Of a stretch of 64,000 bases of DNA, positions 34,528-42,299 are shown one piece after another (within the stretch, counting starts at the first letter, position 1; each line of letters opens with the position of its first letter). The stretch covers positions 3,194,646 to 3,258,645 of the forward strand of contig NC_010407.1 in assembly GCF_000069225.1 (NCBI RefSeq), given 5' to 3'. A program made the position numbers and the translations under genes. The notes under the pieces are model-generated. The model saw nothing but the letters and a program-made list of their open reading frames with translations. It was not told where the DNA came from and searched no databases. The stretch is from Clavibacter sepedonicus (lineage in GTDB: Bacteria; Actinomycetota; Actinomycetes; Actinomycetales; Microbacteriaceae).

Positions 34528-34835
34528 GCGTGCGCTCCGGGGCAGCCGGGCGCGGACGCGTCGTGGAGGAGGGTGCCGGCGAGCGCCACGCGGCCGGCGA
34601 GGTCGTCGAGGGCACGGACGAACGCGTCGTGCGCGCGGCCGGACCACGACGGGTCGTCCCGGCAGGACGCGATGTCGCGCTGCGTCTCCGCGACCGCATC
34701 GGCGATGGCGGCGAGCGCGTGCGCGCGCGTCAGCGCCTCCGCGCGGAGCTGGCCGGGTGTGCTCCCGCTCCCCCGCCCCGTGCCGCCGAGCGGATCGCCG
34801 CCGCCCGCATCCCATCCGCCCGGCTGTTCCCGCAT
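34524..34835 (-). CDS. WXG100-like small helical protein, partner of the downstream hydrolase
   Basis: A 103-aa protein with a Gly-rich start (residues 1-28) and a helix-turn-helix hairpin: LRAEALTRAHALAAIADAVAETQRDIASCRDD, a W-S-G turn at residues 64-66 (PSWSGRAHDAF), then RALDDLAGRVALAGTLLHDA. The WxG turn between two helices is the ESAT-6/WXG100 hallmark. In such pairs one partner gives WxG and the other YxxxD/E, as seen here with the coupled downstream gene. The start is taken at the ATG at 34833-34835; an ATG 11 codons further upstream (34868) is possible. Confidence 0.68.
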   Translation of the reverse strand: MREQPGGWDAGGGDPLGGTGRGSGSTPGQLRAEALTRAHALAAIADAVAETQRDIASCRDDPSWSGRAHDAFVRALDDLAGRVALAGTLLHDASAPGCPGAHA

Positions 34836-34955
34836 CACGTCCCGTCCTCTCCCGTGGGCCCGCATCGTGCGCCGGCGGCGACCAGGGCCAGCCGCCGGGG
34901 GCCGCATCCGGGGGACGGGCCGCGGATCGGGGATGTGGGGAGGGACCGCAGCCGA

Positions 34956-34961
34956 CAGAAT
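34956..34961 (+). promoter_or_regulatory. Leaderless -10-like element CAGAAT
   Basis: CAGAAT ends 6 nt before the ATG at 34968. Confidence 0.5.
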
Positions 34962-34967
34962 GAGCGC

Positions 34968-35495
34968 ATGGGAGCCCCCGACTCTCCGGCCGCGACGGCT
35001 CCACCCGTCTTCCGGATCGCCTTCGTCTGCACCGGCAACATCTGCCGCTCCCCCATGGCGGAGGTCGTCTTCCGGGACCTGGTCCAGCGGGCCGGGTACG
35101 CGGACCGCGTCTCCGTGACGAGCGCCGGCACGGGCGACTGGCACGTGGGCGAGCAGGCGGACGCGCGGACGCTCGCCGCGCTCGAGCGCCGCGGCCTGGC
35201 CGGATCCGCGCACCGCGCCAAGCAGTTCGACCCGGACACGCTCCCGGACCTCGACCTGGTCGTCGTGTTCGATCGCGGACAGGAGCGGACGCTGCGGCAG
35301 TGGGCCAGGACGGAGGCGGACCGGGCGAAGATCCACCTGCTGCTGTCGTTCGATCCTCCACAGGCCCACCTGCGGGACGTGCCCGACCCGTACTACACGG
35401 ACGCGGCGATGTTCGATCGGGTTCTTGGGATGATAGAGCGAGCCGCCCGGGCCCTCCTCGCGCAGGTGGAGCCCGGCATCCGTCCCCCCAGCTAG
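34968..35495 (+). CDS. Low-molecular-weight protein-tyrosine phosphatase
   Basis: LMW-PTP of 175 aa. The P-loop CTGNICRS (nucleophile Cys about residue 21, C-x5-R-S) and the general-acid motif DPYYTD (aspartate) are intact. A 14-residue Ala/Pro N-terminal extension precedes the domain. Often dephosphorylates tyrosine kinases or surface-polymer enzymes, but no kinase is adjacent. Ends 13 bp before purB and could be co-transcribed with it. Confidence 0.93.
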   Translation: MGAPDSPAATAPPVFRIAFVCTGNICRSPMAEVVFRDLVQRAGYADRVSVTSAGTGDWHVGEQADARTLAALERRGLAGSAHRAKQFDPDTLPDLDLVVVFDRGQERTLRQWARTEADRAKIHLLLSFDPPQAHLRDVPDPYYTDAAMFDRVLGMIERAARALLAQVEPGIRPPS

Positions 35496-35508
35496 GAGAT
35501 CCCCCCGC

Positions 35509-36891
35509 ATGAGCCCGTTGCCCCCGCAGGTGCTGAGCCCCCTCGACGGCCGCTACGCCCCCGTCGTCACCGAGCTCGGCGAGCACCTCTCGGAGGCGGG
35601 CCTCAACCGGGCGCGCATCCACGTCGAGATCGAGTGGCTCATCCACCTCACCGACCGGTCGCTCCTCTCCTCCTCGCCGTTCACGGACGAGCAGAAGACG
35701 GCCCTGCGCGAGGTCGTCGAGGGCTTCGGGCAGGAGCAGATCGACGCGCTCGCCCGCGTCGAGGCCGTCACCCGGCACGACGTGAAGGCCGTGGAGTACT
35801 TCGTGCGCGACCGCCTCGAGGAGCTCGGCCTCGGCCACGTCGCGGAGCTCACGCACTTCGCGTGCACGAGCGAGGACATCAACAACCTCTCCTACGCGCT
35901 CGTCATCGACCGCGCCGTGCGCGAGGTGTGGCTGCCGAAGCTGGTCTCCGTCATCGGCGCGCTGCGCGAGCGGGCCCTCCTCTTCCGCGACGACGCCATG
36001 CTGTCCCGCACGCACGGGCAGCCGGCCACGCCCACCACCCTCGGCAAGGAGCTCGCGGTGTTCGTGCACCGGCTCGAGCGCCTGCGGGCCGACGTGGAGG
36101 ACGTCGAGGTGCTCGGCAAGTTCAGCGGCGCCACCGGCACATTCGCCGCGCACCTCGCCGCCGACGCGGACGTCGACTGGCCCGCGGAGTCGCGCGCCTT
36201 CGTCACGTCGCTCGGGCTCGTGTGGAACCCGCTGACCACGCAGATCGAGTCGCACGACTGGCAGGCCGAGCTCTACACGCGCATCGCCCACGTCAACCGC
36301 GTGCTGCACAACCTCTGCACCGACGTGTGGACCTACATCTCCATGGGGTACTTCCGGCAGATCCCGCAGGCCGGCGCCACCGGCTCGTCCACCATGCCGC
36401 ACAAGATCAACCCCATCCGCTTCGAGAACGCGGAGGCGAACCTCGAGCTCTCGGACGCGCTGCTCGACTCGCTGGCGTCCACGCTCGTCACGTCGCGGCT
36501 CCAGCGCGACCTCACCGACTCGACGACGCAGCGCAACGTCGGCGTCGCGCTCGGGCACTCGCTGCTGGCGCTCGACAACATCGGGCGCGGGCTGCTCGAG
36601 ATCGACGTCGACCGGGCGCTGCTCGCGGCCGACCTCGACGGAAACTGGGAGATCCTCGGCGAGGCCATCCAGACCGTCATCCGCGCCGAGATCGTGGCGG
36701 GACGCAGCTCCATCAGCGACCCGTACGCGGTTCTCAAGGAGCTCACGCGCGGCAAGCGCGTGGGGCGCGACGAGATGCGCGCGTTCGTCTCCGGGCTCGA
36801 CATCGGGGACCAGGCCAAGGCGCGGCTGCTCGAGCTGACCCCGGCGGGCTACGCGGGGCTGGCGTCGCAGCTGGTCGACCACATCCTCTGA
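35509..36891 (+). CDS. purB: Adenylosuccinate lyase
   Basis: Cleaves adenylosuccinate to AMP and SAICAR to AICAR in purine synthesis; 460 aa, the E. coli-like PurB length. Signature GSSTMPHKINPIRFENAE contains the catalytic serine loop. HFACTSEDINN and SRTHGQPATPTTLGKE provide the other active-site segments (H, T, Q). TAGGAGATC precedes the ATG at 35509 as a good Shine-Dalgarno. A GC hairpin follows the gene. Confidence 0.97.
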   Translation: MSPLPPQVLSPLDGRYAPVVTELGEHLSEAGLNRARIHVEIEWLIHLTDRSLLSSSPFTDEQKTALREVVEGFGQEQIDALARVEAVTRHDVKAVEYFVRDRLEELGLGHVAELTHFACTSEDINNLSYALVIDRAVREVWLPKLVSVIGALRERALLFRDDAMLSRTHGQPATPTTLGKELAVFVHRLERLRADVEDVEVLGKFSGATGTFAAHLAADADVDWPAESRAFVTSLGLVWNPLTTQIESHDWQAELYTRIAHVNRVLHNLCTDVWTYISMGYFRQIPQAGATGSSTMPHKINPIRFENAEANLELSDALLDSLASTLVTSRLQRDLTDSTTQRNVGVALGHSLLALDNIGRGLLEIDVDRALLAADLDGNWEILGEAIQTVIRAEIVAGRSSISDPYAVLKELTRGKRVGRDEMRAFVSGLDIGDQAKARLLELTPAGYAGLASQLVDHIL

Positions 36892-36901
36892 GCCGGCTGG
36901 C

Positions 36902-36941
36902 CCGGGGGCGGAGGTGCGGGGATCCGCGGCTCGGCCCCCGG
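36902..36941. terminator. Possible terminator after purB
   Basis: CCGGGGGC (36902-36909) and GCCCCCGG (36934-36941) form an 8-bp stem with a 24-nt loop between convergent genes. Weaker than other terminators in the window. Confidence 0.45.
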
Positions 36942-37010
36942 ACCCGACGCGGTCGAGTGGCGTCAGGCGGTCAGACGGTCAGGAGGGCCGGCCGGGTGTC
37001 GCGACGACGC

Positions 37011-37280
37011 TCAGTGCCGGGTCGGCCGATCCGGGTGGTCCTGGTCGTCCATGTCCTGCAGCTCGTCGCGGTTGGGCTTGAACGACAGCACGAGCATGGC
37101 CATCATCACGAGCGCGCCGATGAACGCAACGCCCGTGAAGACGATCACGACCGTCCAGCCCTGGGCGTCGGCCGGCCGGGTGCTGAGGGCCACGATGAGG
37201 CCCACGAACGCGGCGAGCACGCCCGCGATGCCGAGCAGCTCGGCGGGGCGCATGCGGTCCTTGCGGATGTTGGAAGTCAC
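37011..37280 (-). CDS. Two-helix membrane protein, 89 aa
   Basis: Small protein with two membrane helices (LLGIAGVLAAFVGLIVAL and VVIVFTGVAFIGALVMMAMLVL) and a charged C-terminal tail rich in Asp (ELQDMDDQDHPDRP). GTG start at 37278-37280, 2 nt after the stop of the upstream membrane-protein gene, so it is likely co-transcribed with it. Function unknown. Confidence 0.72.
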   Translation of the reverse strand: MTSNIRKDRMRPAELLGIAGVLAAFVGLIVALSTRPADAQGWTVVIVFTGVAFIGALVMMAMLVLSFKPNRDELQDMDDQDHPDRPTRH

Positions 37281-37282
37281 GG

Positions 37283-37957
37283 TCAGCTCGCGCTCTCGGT
37301 GGTCCGGGGGGCGTCCGCCGCGGAGGTCGCGGTGGGCGTGGAGGTGCCCCATTTCATGCTCAGGGCGGCGATGACCAGGAAGACCCCGACGATCGCCGCG
37401 TAGGCGCCCAGGAGGCCGACGGCCACGACGGGAGCGGTGAGCTGGCCCTCGCGCTGCTCGACCCCGCCGTACTGCACGACGAGGTCCGGCGGCACCAGGA
37501 GGAAGGCGACGGCGAGGACGACGGTGAGCGCGCCGGCGGTGACGGCGTCGGTGGCGCCCGGCACGCGGCCGCGCGAGCGCAGGCCGGCGACGAGCTCCAG
37601 GAACCCGGTGACGACGGCCCAGACGCTGACGACGTAGAGGAGCACGAGCACGCCCCCGTCGCGCGCGAGCAGTGCGGCGACGCCGGCCACCGCGGTGATC
37701 GCGCCCTGCACGATGGCGCCGGTGCGGATCCGCGCGGCGGGACCGCGGAGGACCCGGGCGCCGAGGCCCGCGGTGATGGGCCCGGAGAGGATCGCGAAGA
37801 CCCCGAACGCCACGAGGCCGAGGGACGGCGAGTGGTCGGTGGAGAAGGTGATGAACGCGGCGAGCGCGAGGGCGGGCAGTGCGCGCAGGAGGAGCACGGG
37901 CCAGTACGCCGCCCGGAACGTCAGCTCGTCCTCGGACACGGCAGCCTCTTTCTCCAT
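37283..37957 (-). CDS. Multi-pass membrane protein (HdeD/DUF308-like), 224 aa
   Basis: Six or seven short membrane helices in a repeated pattern (LLLRALPALALAAFITF, GLVAFGVFAILSGPITAGL, GAIVQGAITAVAGVAALL, VLVLLYVVSVWAVVTGFLELVAG), reminiscent of the HdeD/DUF308 family (acid-stress membrane proteins), although the assignment is tentative. First gene of a two-gene unit with the 89-aa membrane protein. Confidence 0.72.
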   Translation of the reverse strand: MEKEAAVSEDELTFRAAYWPVLLLRALPALALAAFITFSTDHSPSLGLVAFGVFAILSGPITAGLGARVLRGPAARIRTGAIVQGAITAVAGVAALLARDGGVLVLLYVVSVWAVVTGFLELVAGLRSRGRVPGATDAVTAGALTVVLAVAFLLVPPDLVVQYGGVEQREGQLTAPVVAVGLLGAYAAIVGVFLVIAALSMKWGTSTPTATSAADAPRTTESAS

Positions 37958-38033
37958 CCCGGCCAGCCTACTCGGTGGGTTCCTGGGCGGATGCTCGGCC
38001 GGGCGCCGCGGCGACGGTCCTGCCGGGCTGGCA

Positions 38034-38039
38034 TAGGCT
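38034..38039 (+). promoter_or_regulatory. Leaderless -10 element TAGGCT
   Basis: TAGGCT ends exactly 6 nt before the GTG of a 38-codon reading frame at 38046. Confidence 0.5.
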
Positions 38040-38045
38040 CGATCC

Positions 38046-38162
38046 GTGACGAGTCCCCTCCCCCGTCTGGCCGCCGCGGCGGCCGGTGCGGTCGTCGGGC
38101 TCGCGGTCGTCTGCGCCGTGGGCGTGGCCTGCGGGATCGTCTACGCGAACCGGGCGTTCTGA
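38046..38162 (+). CDS. Small single-helix membrane protein, 38 aa
   Basis: Short reading frame: a basic N-terminus (VTSPLPRLAAAA) followed by one hydrophobic helix (GAVVGLAVVCAVGVACGIVYA) and the end NRAF. It has the exact leaderless promoter spacing seen for real genes here and a positive-inside topology. No Shine-Dalgarno. It may be a small regulatory membrane protein or an annotation-missed gene. Evidence is contextual only. Confidence 0.45.
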   Translation: MTSPLPRLAAAAAGAVVGLAVVCAVGVACGIVYANRAF

Positions 38163-38246
38163 GGCGCGGCGGCCCCGCGGCCGACGGCCCGGGATCCACC
38201 TGCCGGGCCGCTTGATCCGCCGCTCCGCCCGCCGCGCACCCGCGCC

Positions 38247-38267
38247 CCGCAACCCGCAACCCGCAAC
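38247..38267 (+). repeat. Heptanucleotide repeat (CCGCAAC)3 in the ppgK leader
   Basis: Three perfect tandem copies of CCGCAAC end 14 nt before the GTG of the polyphosphate glucokinase gene, immediately before its GAGAGG ribosome-binding site. Confidence 0.85.
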
Positions 38268-38281
38268 CGAGAGGCCCCGCC

Positions 38282-39166
38282 GTGCCCCAGCCCGAGACCG
38301 CGCCGCGGCCCGCCTCCGAGACCGGCCGCGCGGCAGGCGGGTTCATCCCCGTCGACCGCGCCGTCGTCGCCGCGCCCGAGGGCGCCGCGGAGCACCTCGC
38401 CCGTCGCGACCGGCTGGCTCTCGGGATCGACATCGGCGGCACGACGCTCAAGGCCGGGATCGTCGACGTCACCACGGGGATCCGGCTCACCGAGCGCATG
38501 ACCGTCGCGAAGCCCGTGGGCGGCGAGCCCGAGGACATCGCGGACGTGATCGCCGAGATCGTGCTGGAGCTGACGCCCGACGAGGACCTGCCCGTGGGCG
38601 TCGGCGTCCCCGGCATCGTACGGGACGGCATCGTCCGCTCCTCCGCCCACATCTCCGACCGGTGGCTCGGCATGGACGCGCGCACCGCCATCCGCGAGCG
38701 CAGCGGGATCGACGTCCTCACCGTCAACGACGCCGACGCCGCGGGCGTGGCCGAGCTCGAGTACGGCGTGCTGCAGGGCCGCGACGGCCTCGTGATCCTC
38801 ACGACGCTCGGCACCGGGATCGGCACGGCGCTGCTGCACGACGGCACGCTCATCCCGAACAGCGAGCTGGGACACGTGCACATCGACGGCGGCGACTACG
38901 AGATGCAGGCCGCGTTCTCCGCCGTGCGCCGCGAGGGGCTGACCTTCGAGGCGTGGGCGGCGCGGCTGGAGCGCTACTACCGGCACCTCGAGTCGATCAT
39001 GTCGCCCGACCTCATCGTCGTCGGCGGCGCGGCGGCGCACGAGTTCGCGCGCTTCTCCGGGTTCCTGCACCTCGACACCGAGATCATCGCGGCGAGCCGG
39101 GGCAACGACGCCGGGCTGGTCGGGGCGGCGCTGCTCGCGCACCGGGCGGGCGTCGCGCCCGACTGA
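38282..39166 (+). CDS. ppgK: Polyphosphate glucokinase
   Basis: ROK-fold kinase that phosphorylates glucose using polyphosphate or ATP; 294 aa including a non-conserved 45-residue N-terminal extension. The pattern matches the mycobacterial PPGK: LGIDIGGTTLKAGIVD (phosphate-binding), GVGVPGIVRDGIVRSSAHISDRWLG, VNDADAAGVAELEYG (catalytic Asp in NDAD), LTTLGTGIGTALLHDGTLIPNSELGH, and SPDLIVVGGAAAHE. GTG start preceded by GAGAGG and by a heptamer repeat. Confidence 0.92.
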   Translation: MPQPETAPRPASETGRAAGGFIPVDRAVVAAPEGAAEHLARRDRLALGIDIGGTTLKAGIVDVTTGIRLTERMTVAKPVGGEPEDIADVIAEIVLELTPDEDLPVGVGVPGIVRDGIVRSSAHISDRWLGMDARTAIRERSGIDVLTVNDADAAGVAELEYGVLQGRDGLVILTTLGTGIGTALLHDGTLIPNSELGHVHIDGGDYEMQAAFSAVRREGLTFEAWAARLERYYRHLESIMSPDLIVVGGAAAHEFARFSGFLHLDTEIIAASRGNDAGLVGAALLAHRAGVAPD

Positions 39167-39226
39167 TCCGGCGCGGTACGAGCCGGGACGAGCCGAGCCG
39201 ACACGCTCCCGCCCGCCGCGGACCGG

Positions 39227-39232
39227 CAGACT
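39227..39232 (+). promoter_or_regulatory. Leaderless -10-like element CAGACT
   Basis: CAGACT ends 6 nt before the ATG at 39239. Confidence 0.45.
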
Positions 39233-39238
39233 GGCCGC

Positions 39239-40354
39239 ATGAGCACCGCCGCTCCCCGCCCGCTGCGCGTCGTCCTGTCGCCCGACTCGCTCACCGGATC
39301 CGCCACCGCCGTCGAGGCCGCCCGTGCCCTCCGCCGCGGCTGGCTCCGCGCGCGGCCCGGCGACGACGTGGTGATCGCGCCCATGGCCGACGGCGGGCAG
39401 GGCACGCTCGACGTGCTCGCGGCGGCCGTCCCGGGAGCGCGCCGCGTACCCGTCCGCGTCATCGGACCCGACGACCGGCCGGTCGACGCGCACTGGCTCC
39501 TGCTGCCCGACGGCGCGGGTGTGGTCGAGGTCGCGTCGACGAGCGGGATCACGCTGCTGGATCCGCTCCGCCCGCTCACCGCGCACACCCGCGGCTTCGG
39601 CCAGGCGGTCCGCGCGGCCCTCGACGCCGGAGTCCCCCGCCTGCTGCTCGCGCTCGGCGGCAGCTCCTCGACCGACGGCGGCGTGGGCGCGCTCCGCGAG
39701 CTGGGCGCACGGGCGAGCCGCGCCGACGGCTCCCCGGCGGGCGACGGCGGTTTCGCGCTCGCGGGCATCGCGTCGCTCGACCTCACGCGGATCCGGGCGC
39801 TGCCGACCGGCGGCGCCCGGATCCTCGGCGACGTCCGCGCTCCCCTCACCGGTCCCGAGGGCGCGGCCGCCGTCTACGGTCCGCAGAAGGGCGCGACGCC
39901 GGCGGACGTCCGCGCGCTCGACGCCGGACTCGCGCACCTCGCCGCGCTCCTCGGCGTGGATCCGGCCACCCCGGGCACGGGCGCGGCGGGCGGCACCGCG
40001 GCGGGCCTCGTCGCGTGGGGCGCGGTCGTGGGATCCGGATCCGCGGGCGTGGCCGACGCGATCGGCCTGGCCGGTCTCCTCGCGGACGCCGACGTCGTGA
40101 TCACCGGCGAGGGCCGCTTCGACGCGCAGTCGCGGACGGGCAAGGTCGCCTCCCACGTGCTCGACGTCGCCCGGGCGCACGGCACCGCGGCGATCCTCGT
40201 GGCCGGCTCCGTCGCCGCTCCCACGGTCGGGTTCGCGGCCGCGGTCTCCCTCACCGACCTCGCCGGATCCGCGGACTCCGCGCGCGCGGACGCCGTGACC
40301 TGGCTCGAGCACGCCGCCGAGGACGTGGCGCGCGGACGGGCGTGGCGCGGCTGA
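39239..40354 (+). CDS. Glycerate kinase
   Basis: GlxK/GarK-type glycerate 2- or 3-kinase, 371 aa. Family motifs: SPDSLTGSATAVEAARALRRG, PMADGGQGTLDVLAAA, LLALGGSSSTDGGVGALRELGA, GPEGAAAVYGPQKGATPADV and ITGEGRFDAQSRTGKVASHV. Feeds glycerate into glycolysis. Appears monocistronic; the glycosyltransferase gene follows convergently after 12 bp. Confidence 0.94.
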   Translation: MSTAAPRPLRVVLSPDSLTGSATAVEAARALRRGWLRARPGDDVVIAPMADGGQGTLDVLAAAVPGARRVPVRVIGPDDRPVDAHWLLLPDGAGVVEVASTSGITLLDPLRPLTAHTRGFGQAVRAALDAGVPRLLLALGGSSSTDGGVGALRELGARASRADGSPAGDGGFALAGIASLDLTRIRALPTGGARILGDVRAPLTGPEGAAAVYGPQKGATPADVRALDAGLAHLAALLGVDPATPGTGAAGGTAAGLVAWGAVVGSGSAGVADAIGLAGLLADADVVITGEGRFDAQSRTGKVASHVLDVARAHGTAAILVAGSVAAPTVGFAAAVSLTDLAGSADSARADAVTWLEHAAEDVARGRAWRG

Positions 40355-40366
40355 CGCCCGAAGGTC

Positions 40367-41629
40367 TCAGTCCCGGGCGACGGCCGCCGGGTCCGCGCGC
40401 CCCGCGGCACCCGCAGCGCCCCGCCCCCGCGACCGCTCGCGGGAGGGCTCCTGAAGCCGCTCCCGCAGCGCGCGGTACTCCTCCGCCACGTCCGCCGCCG
40501 CGACGTCCCACGTGCGCCGGGCCGCGTGCGCCCGCGCTGAGGCCGAGAGCCGCGCGAGGGCGGGACGGTCGGCGAGCAGGTCGCGGATCGCGCGGGCCCA
40601 GTCGGCGGGATCCCGCGTCGGCACGAACACGCCGCTCACGCCGTCCCGTACCGAGTCGACGAGCCCCTCCGTCCGCGACGCGACGACGGGCGTGCCGCAC
40701 GCCGCGGCCTCGAGCGCCACGAGCCCGTAGGTCTCCGCCGCCGACGGCATGAGCGCGAGGTGCGCGCCGGCGAGGACGCGGGCGGTCGCCTCCCGATCGA
40801 GCGCACCCACGAAGACGACGTCGTCCTCGAGGCCGAGCGAGCGCACGAGCGCGTGCAGGCTCGCCGCGTACGCGTCCCGGCCGGGCGAGATGCCGCCGGC
40901 GATCACGAGCAGGGGCCGGGTCGCCGGATCCAGCAGGGCCATGGCCCGCAGCGCGACGTCCTGCCCCTTCAGCGGCTGGATCCGCCCGAGCAGCACGATC
41001 CGCACCCGCCCGCCGCCGTCGCGGCCCGACGGCTCCCGCAGGAACGCCTCCTCCACGCCCGGCGCCACGACGTGCACGGCGGCGGGATCCGCGTCGTACG
41101 CCTCCACGAGCAGCCGCTTCTCCGACGCCGCGGACGCGACCACGAGGTCGGACGCGCGCACGAGCCGCCCCTCGTCCGCGAGCCGGGACGCGGGCTCCGG
41201 GGTGTCCCCCGCCACGAGCCGGCGGTTCTTGCCCGCGGACACCGAGTGGAGGGTCAGCACGTGCGGCACGCCCCACGCGCGCGCGACCGGCAGGGCCGCC
41301 ACGGCCGACAGCCAGTAGTGCGCGTGCACGACGTCGGCCGGCGGCAGCGCGGCGAGGGCGTCGGCGAACGCGTCCGTGATCCCGGGCAGCTCCTCCTTCG
41401 CAAGCGGCCCGACCGGCCCCGCCCGCAGCGACAGCAGCTCGACGCCCGGCGCGACGGGCAGCACCGCCGGATCGGCCGGATCCGTGGCGCGCGTGATCAG
41501 CCGCACCTCGTGCCCCTGCCGTCCGAGGCTCCGCGCGAGCTCCAGCAGGTAGACGTTCAGCCCGCCTGCGTCGCCGGTGCTCGGGGTCTGGATCGGCGAC
41601 GTGTGCAGCGAGACGAACGCGATCCTCAT
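40367..41629 (-). CDS. GT4 glycosyltransferase, MshA-like
   Basis: Retaining GT-B glycosyltransferase of 420 aa. The N-terminal MRIAFVSLHTSPIQTPSTGDAGGLNVYLLELARSLGRQGHEVRLITR closely follows MshA (inositol-phosphate GlcNAc transferase of mycothiol synthesis). VHAHYWLSAV, LGRIQPLKGQDVALRAM (R and K of the donor site) and the E-x7-E motif in PSAAETYGLVALEAAACGTPVVAS complete the family core. An Arg/Gly/Ala tail follows. TAGGAT ends 7 nt before the ATG. MshA is the best guess; other GT4 roles cannot be excluded. Confidence 0.85.
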   Translation of the reverse strand: MRIAFVSLHTSPIQTPSTGDAGGLNVYLLELARSLGRQGHEVRLITRATDPADPAVLPVAPGVELLSLRAGPVGPLAKEELPGITDAFADALAALPPADVVHAHYWLSAVAALPVARAWGVPHVLTLHSVSAGKNRRLVAGDTPEPASRLADEGRLVRASDLVVASAASEKRLLVEAYDADPAAVHVVAPGVEEAFLREPSGRDGGGRVRIVLLGRIQPLKGQDVALRAMALLDPATRPLLVIAGGISPGRDAYAASLHALVRSLGLEDDVVFVGALDREATARVLAGAHLALMPSAAETYGLVALEAAACGTPVVASRTEGLVDSVRDGVSGVFVPTRDPADWARAIRDLLADRPALARLSASARAHAARRTWDVAAADVAEEYRALRERLQEPSRERSRGRGAAGAAGRADPAAVARD

Positions 41630-41636
41630 GGGCCCG

Positions 41637-41642
41637 ATCCTA
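41637..41642 (-). promoter_or_regulatory. Near-leaderless -10 element TAGGAT
   Basis: On the minus strand TAGGAT ends 7 nt before the glycosyltransferase ATG. Confidence 0.5.
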
Positions 41643-41811
41643 CGAGCGCGCCCGCGCCCCCTCCCGAGCCCGACGTCCGCCGCGACCGCGCACCGCCCGG
41701 ACGGGGGCAGGAGATCCGCGCCCCCGATCCGGGAGAATGGGCGGATGCGGTCGCCCGGCCGCGTCCCGCCCACTCCTCTCCTGCCCCGGGAGAGCCCGTC
41801 TGGAGGCCCGC

Positions 41812-42201
41812 ATGACGCGCCCTGCCGGCACCGCGACCATGCAGATCGGCGAGCTCGCCGAGCGCACCGGCCTGTCGCACCGCACGCTCCGCCACTACGA
41901 CGAGACCGGCCTCCTGCGCCCGTCCGGCCGCTCCGAGGGCGGCTTCCGCCTCTACACCGACGACGACCTGGAGCGCCTCCTCCTCATCCGCCGGATGAAG
42001 CCGCTCGGCTTCTCGCTCGAGGAGATGATGCGCCTGCTCGAGGTCTCGGACGCCCTCGACGCCGCCGGCCCGGACGACGACACCGCGTCCTTGCGCGCGG
42101 ATCTCGCCGCCTTCGTCGCCGACGCCGAGGAGCGCCGCCGCCGCCTCGCCGAGCACCTCGCCATGGCCGACGAGTTCCTCGACCGCCTCCGAGCCCGCTG
42201 A
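41812..42201 (+). CDS. MerR family transcriptional regulator
   Basis: MerR-type regulator of 129 aa. Winged-helix domain at residues 10-80: MQIGELAERTGLSHRTLRHYDETGLLRPSGRSEGGFRLYTDDDLERLLLIRRMKPLGFSLEEM. A coiled-coil dimerisation helix (DLAAFVADAEERRRRLAEHLAMADEFLDRL) ends the protein. No effector-binding cysteines or large ligand domain, so the signal is unknown. GGAGG precedes the ATG. Stands alone before prfC. Confidence 0.9.
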   Translation: MTRPAGTATMQIGELAERTGLSHRTLRHYDETGLLRPSGRSEGGFRLYTDDDLERLLLIRRMKPLGFSLEEMMRLLEVSDALDAAGPDDDTASLRADLAAFVADAEERRRRLAEHLAMADEFLDRLRAR

Positions 42202-42287
42202 CCGGGCTCGCTCACCTGAGGCGCTGACAGCGGGCCGCGCCCACCCGCCGGCCCGACCCCGCGGATCCCCCGCCCGACACCGCCTCG

Positions 42288-42293
42288 TACCAT
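42288..42293 (+). promoter_or_regulatory. Leaderless -10 element TACCAT
   Basis: TACCAT ends exactly 6 nt before the prfC GTG; a GGGGAG in the same spacer could instead act as a Shine-Dalgarno on a longer transcript. Confidence 0.5.
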
Positions 42294-42299
42294 GGGGAG

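Noticed and set aside
30520..35118. 1532-codon plus-strand open frame
   Set aside because: Runs antisense through E1alpha, hisC and the hydrolase pair; no protein family pattern.
34528..36882. Upstream extension of the hydrolase frame across the phosphatase and purB
   Set aside because: It is antisense to clear genes, and the GTG at 34525-34527 overlapping the WXG gene stop is the natural start.
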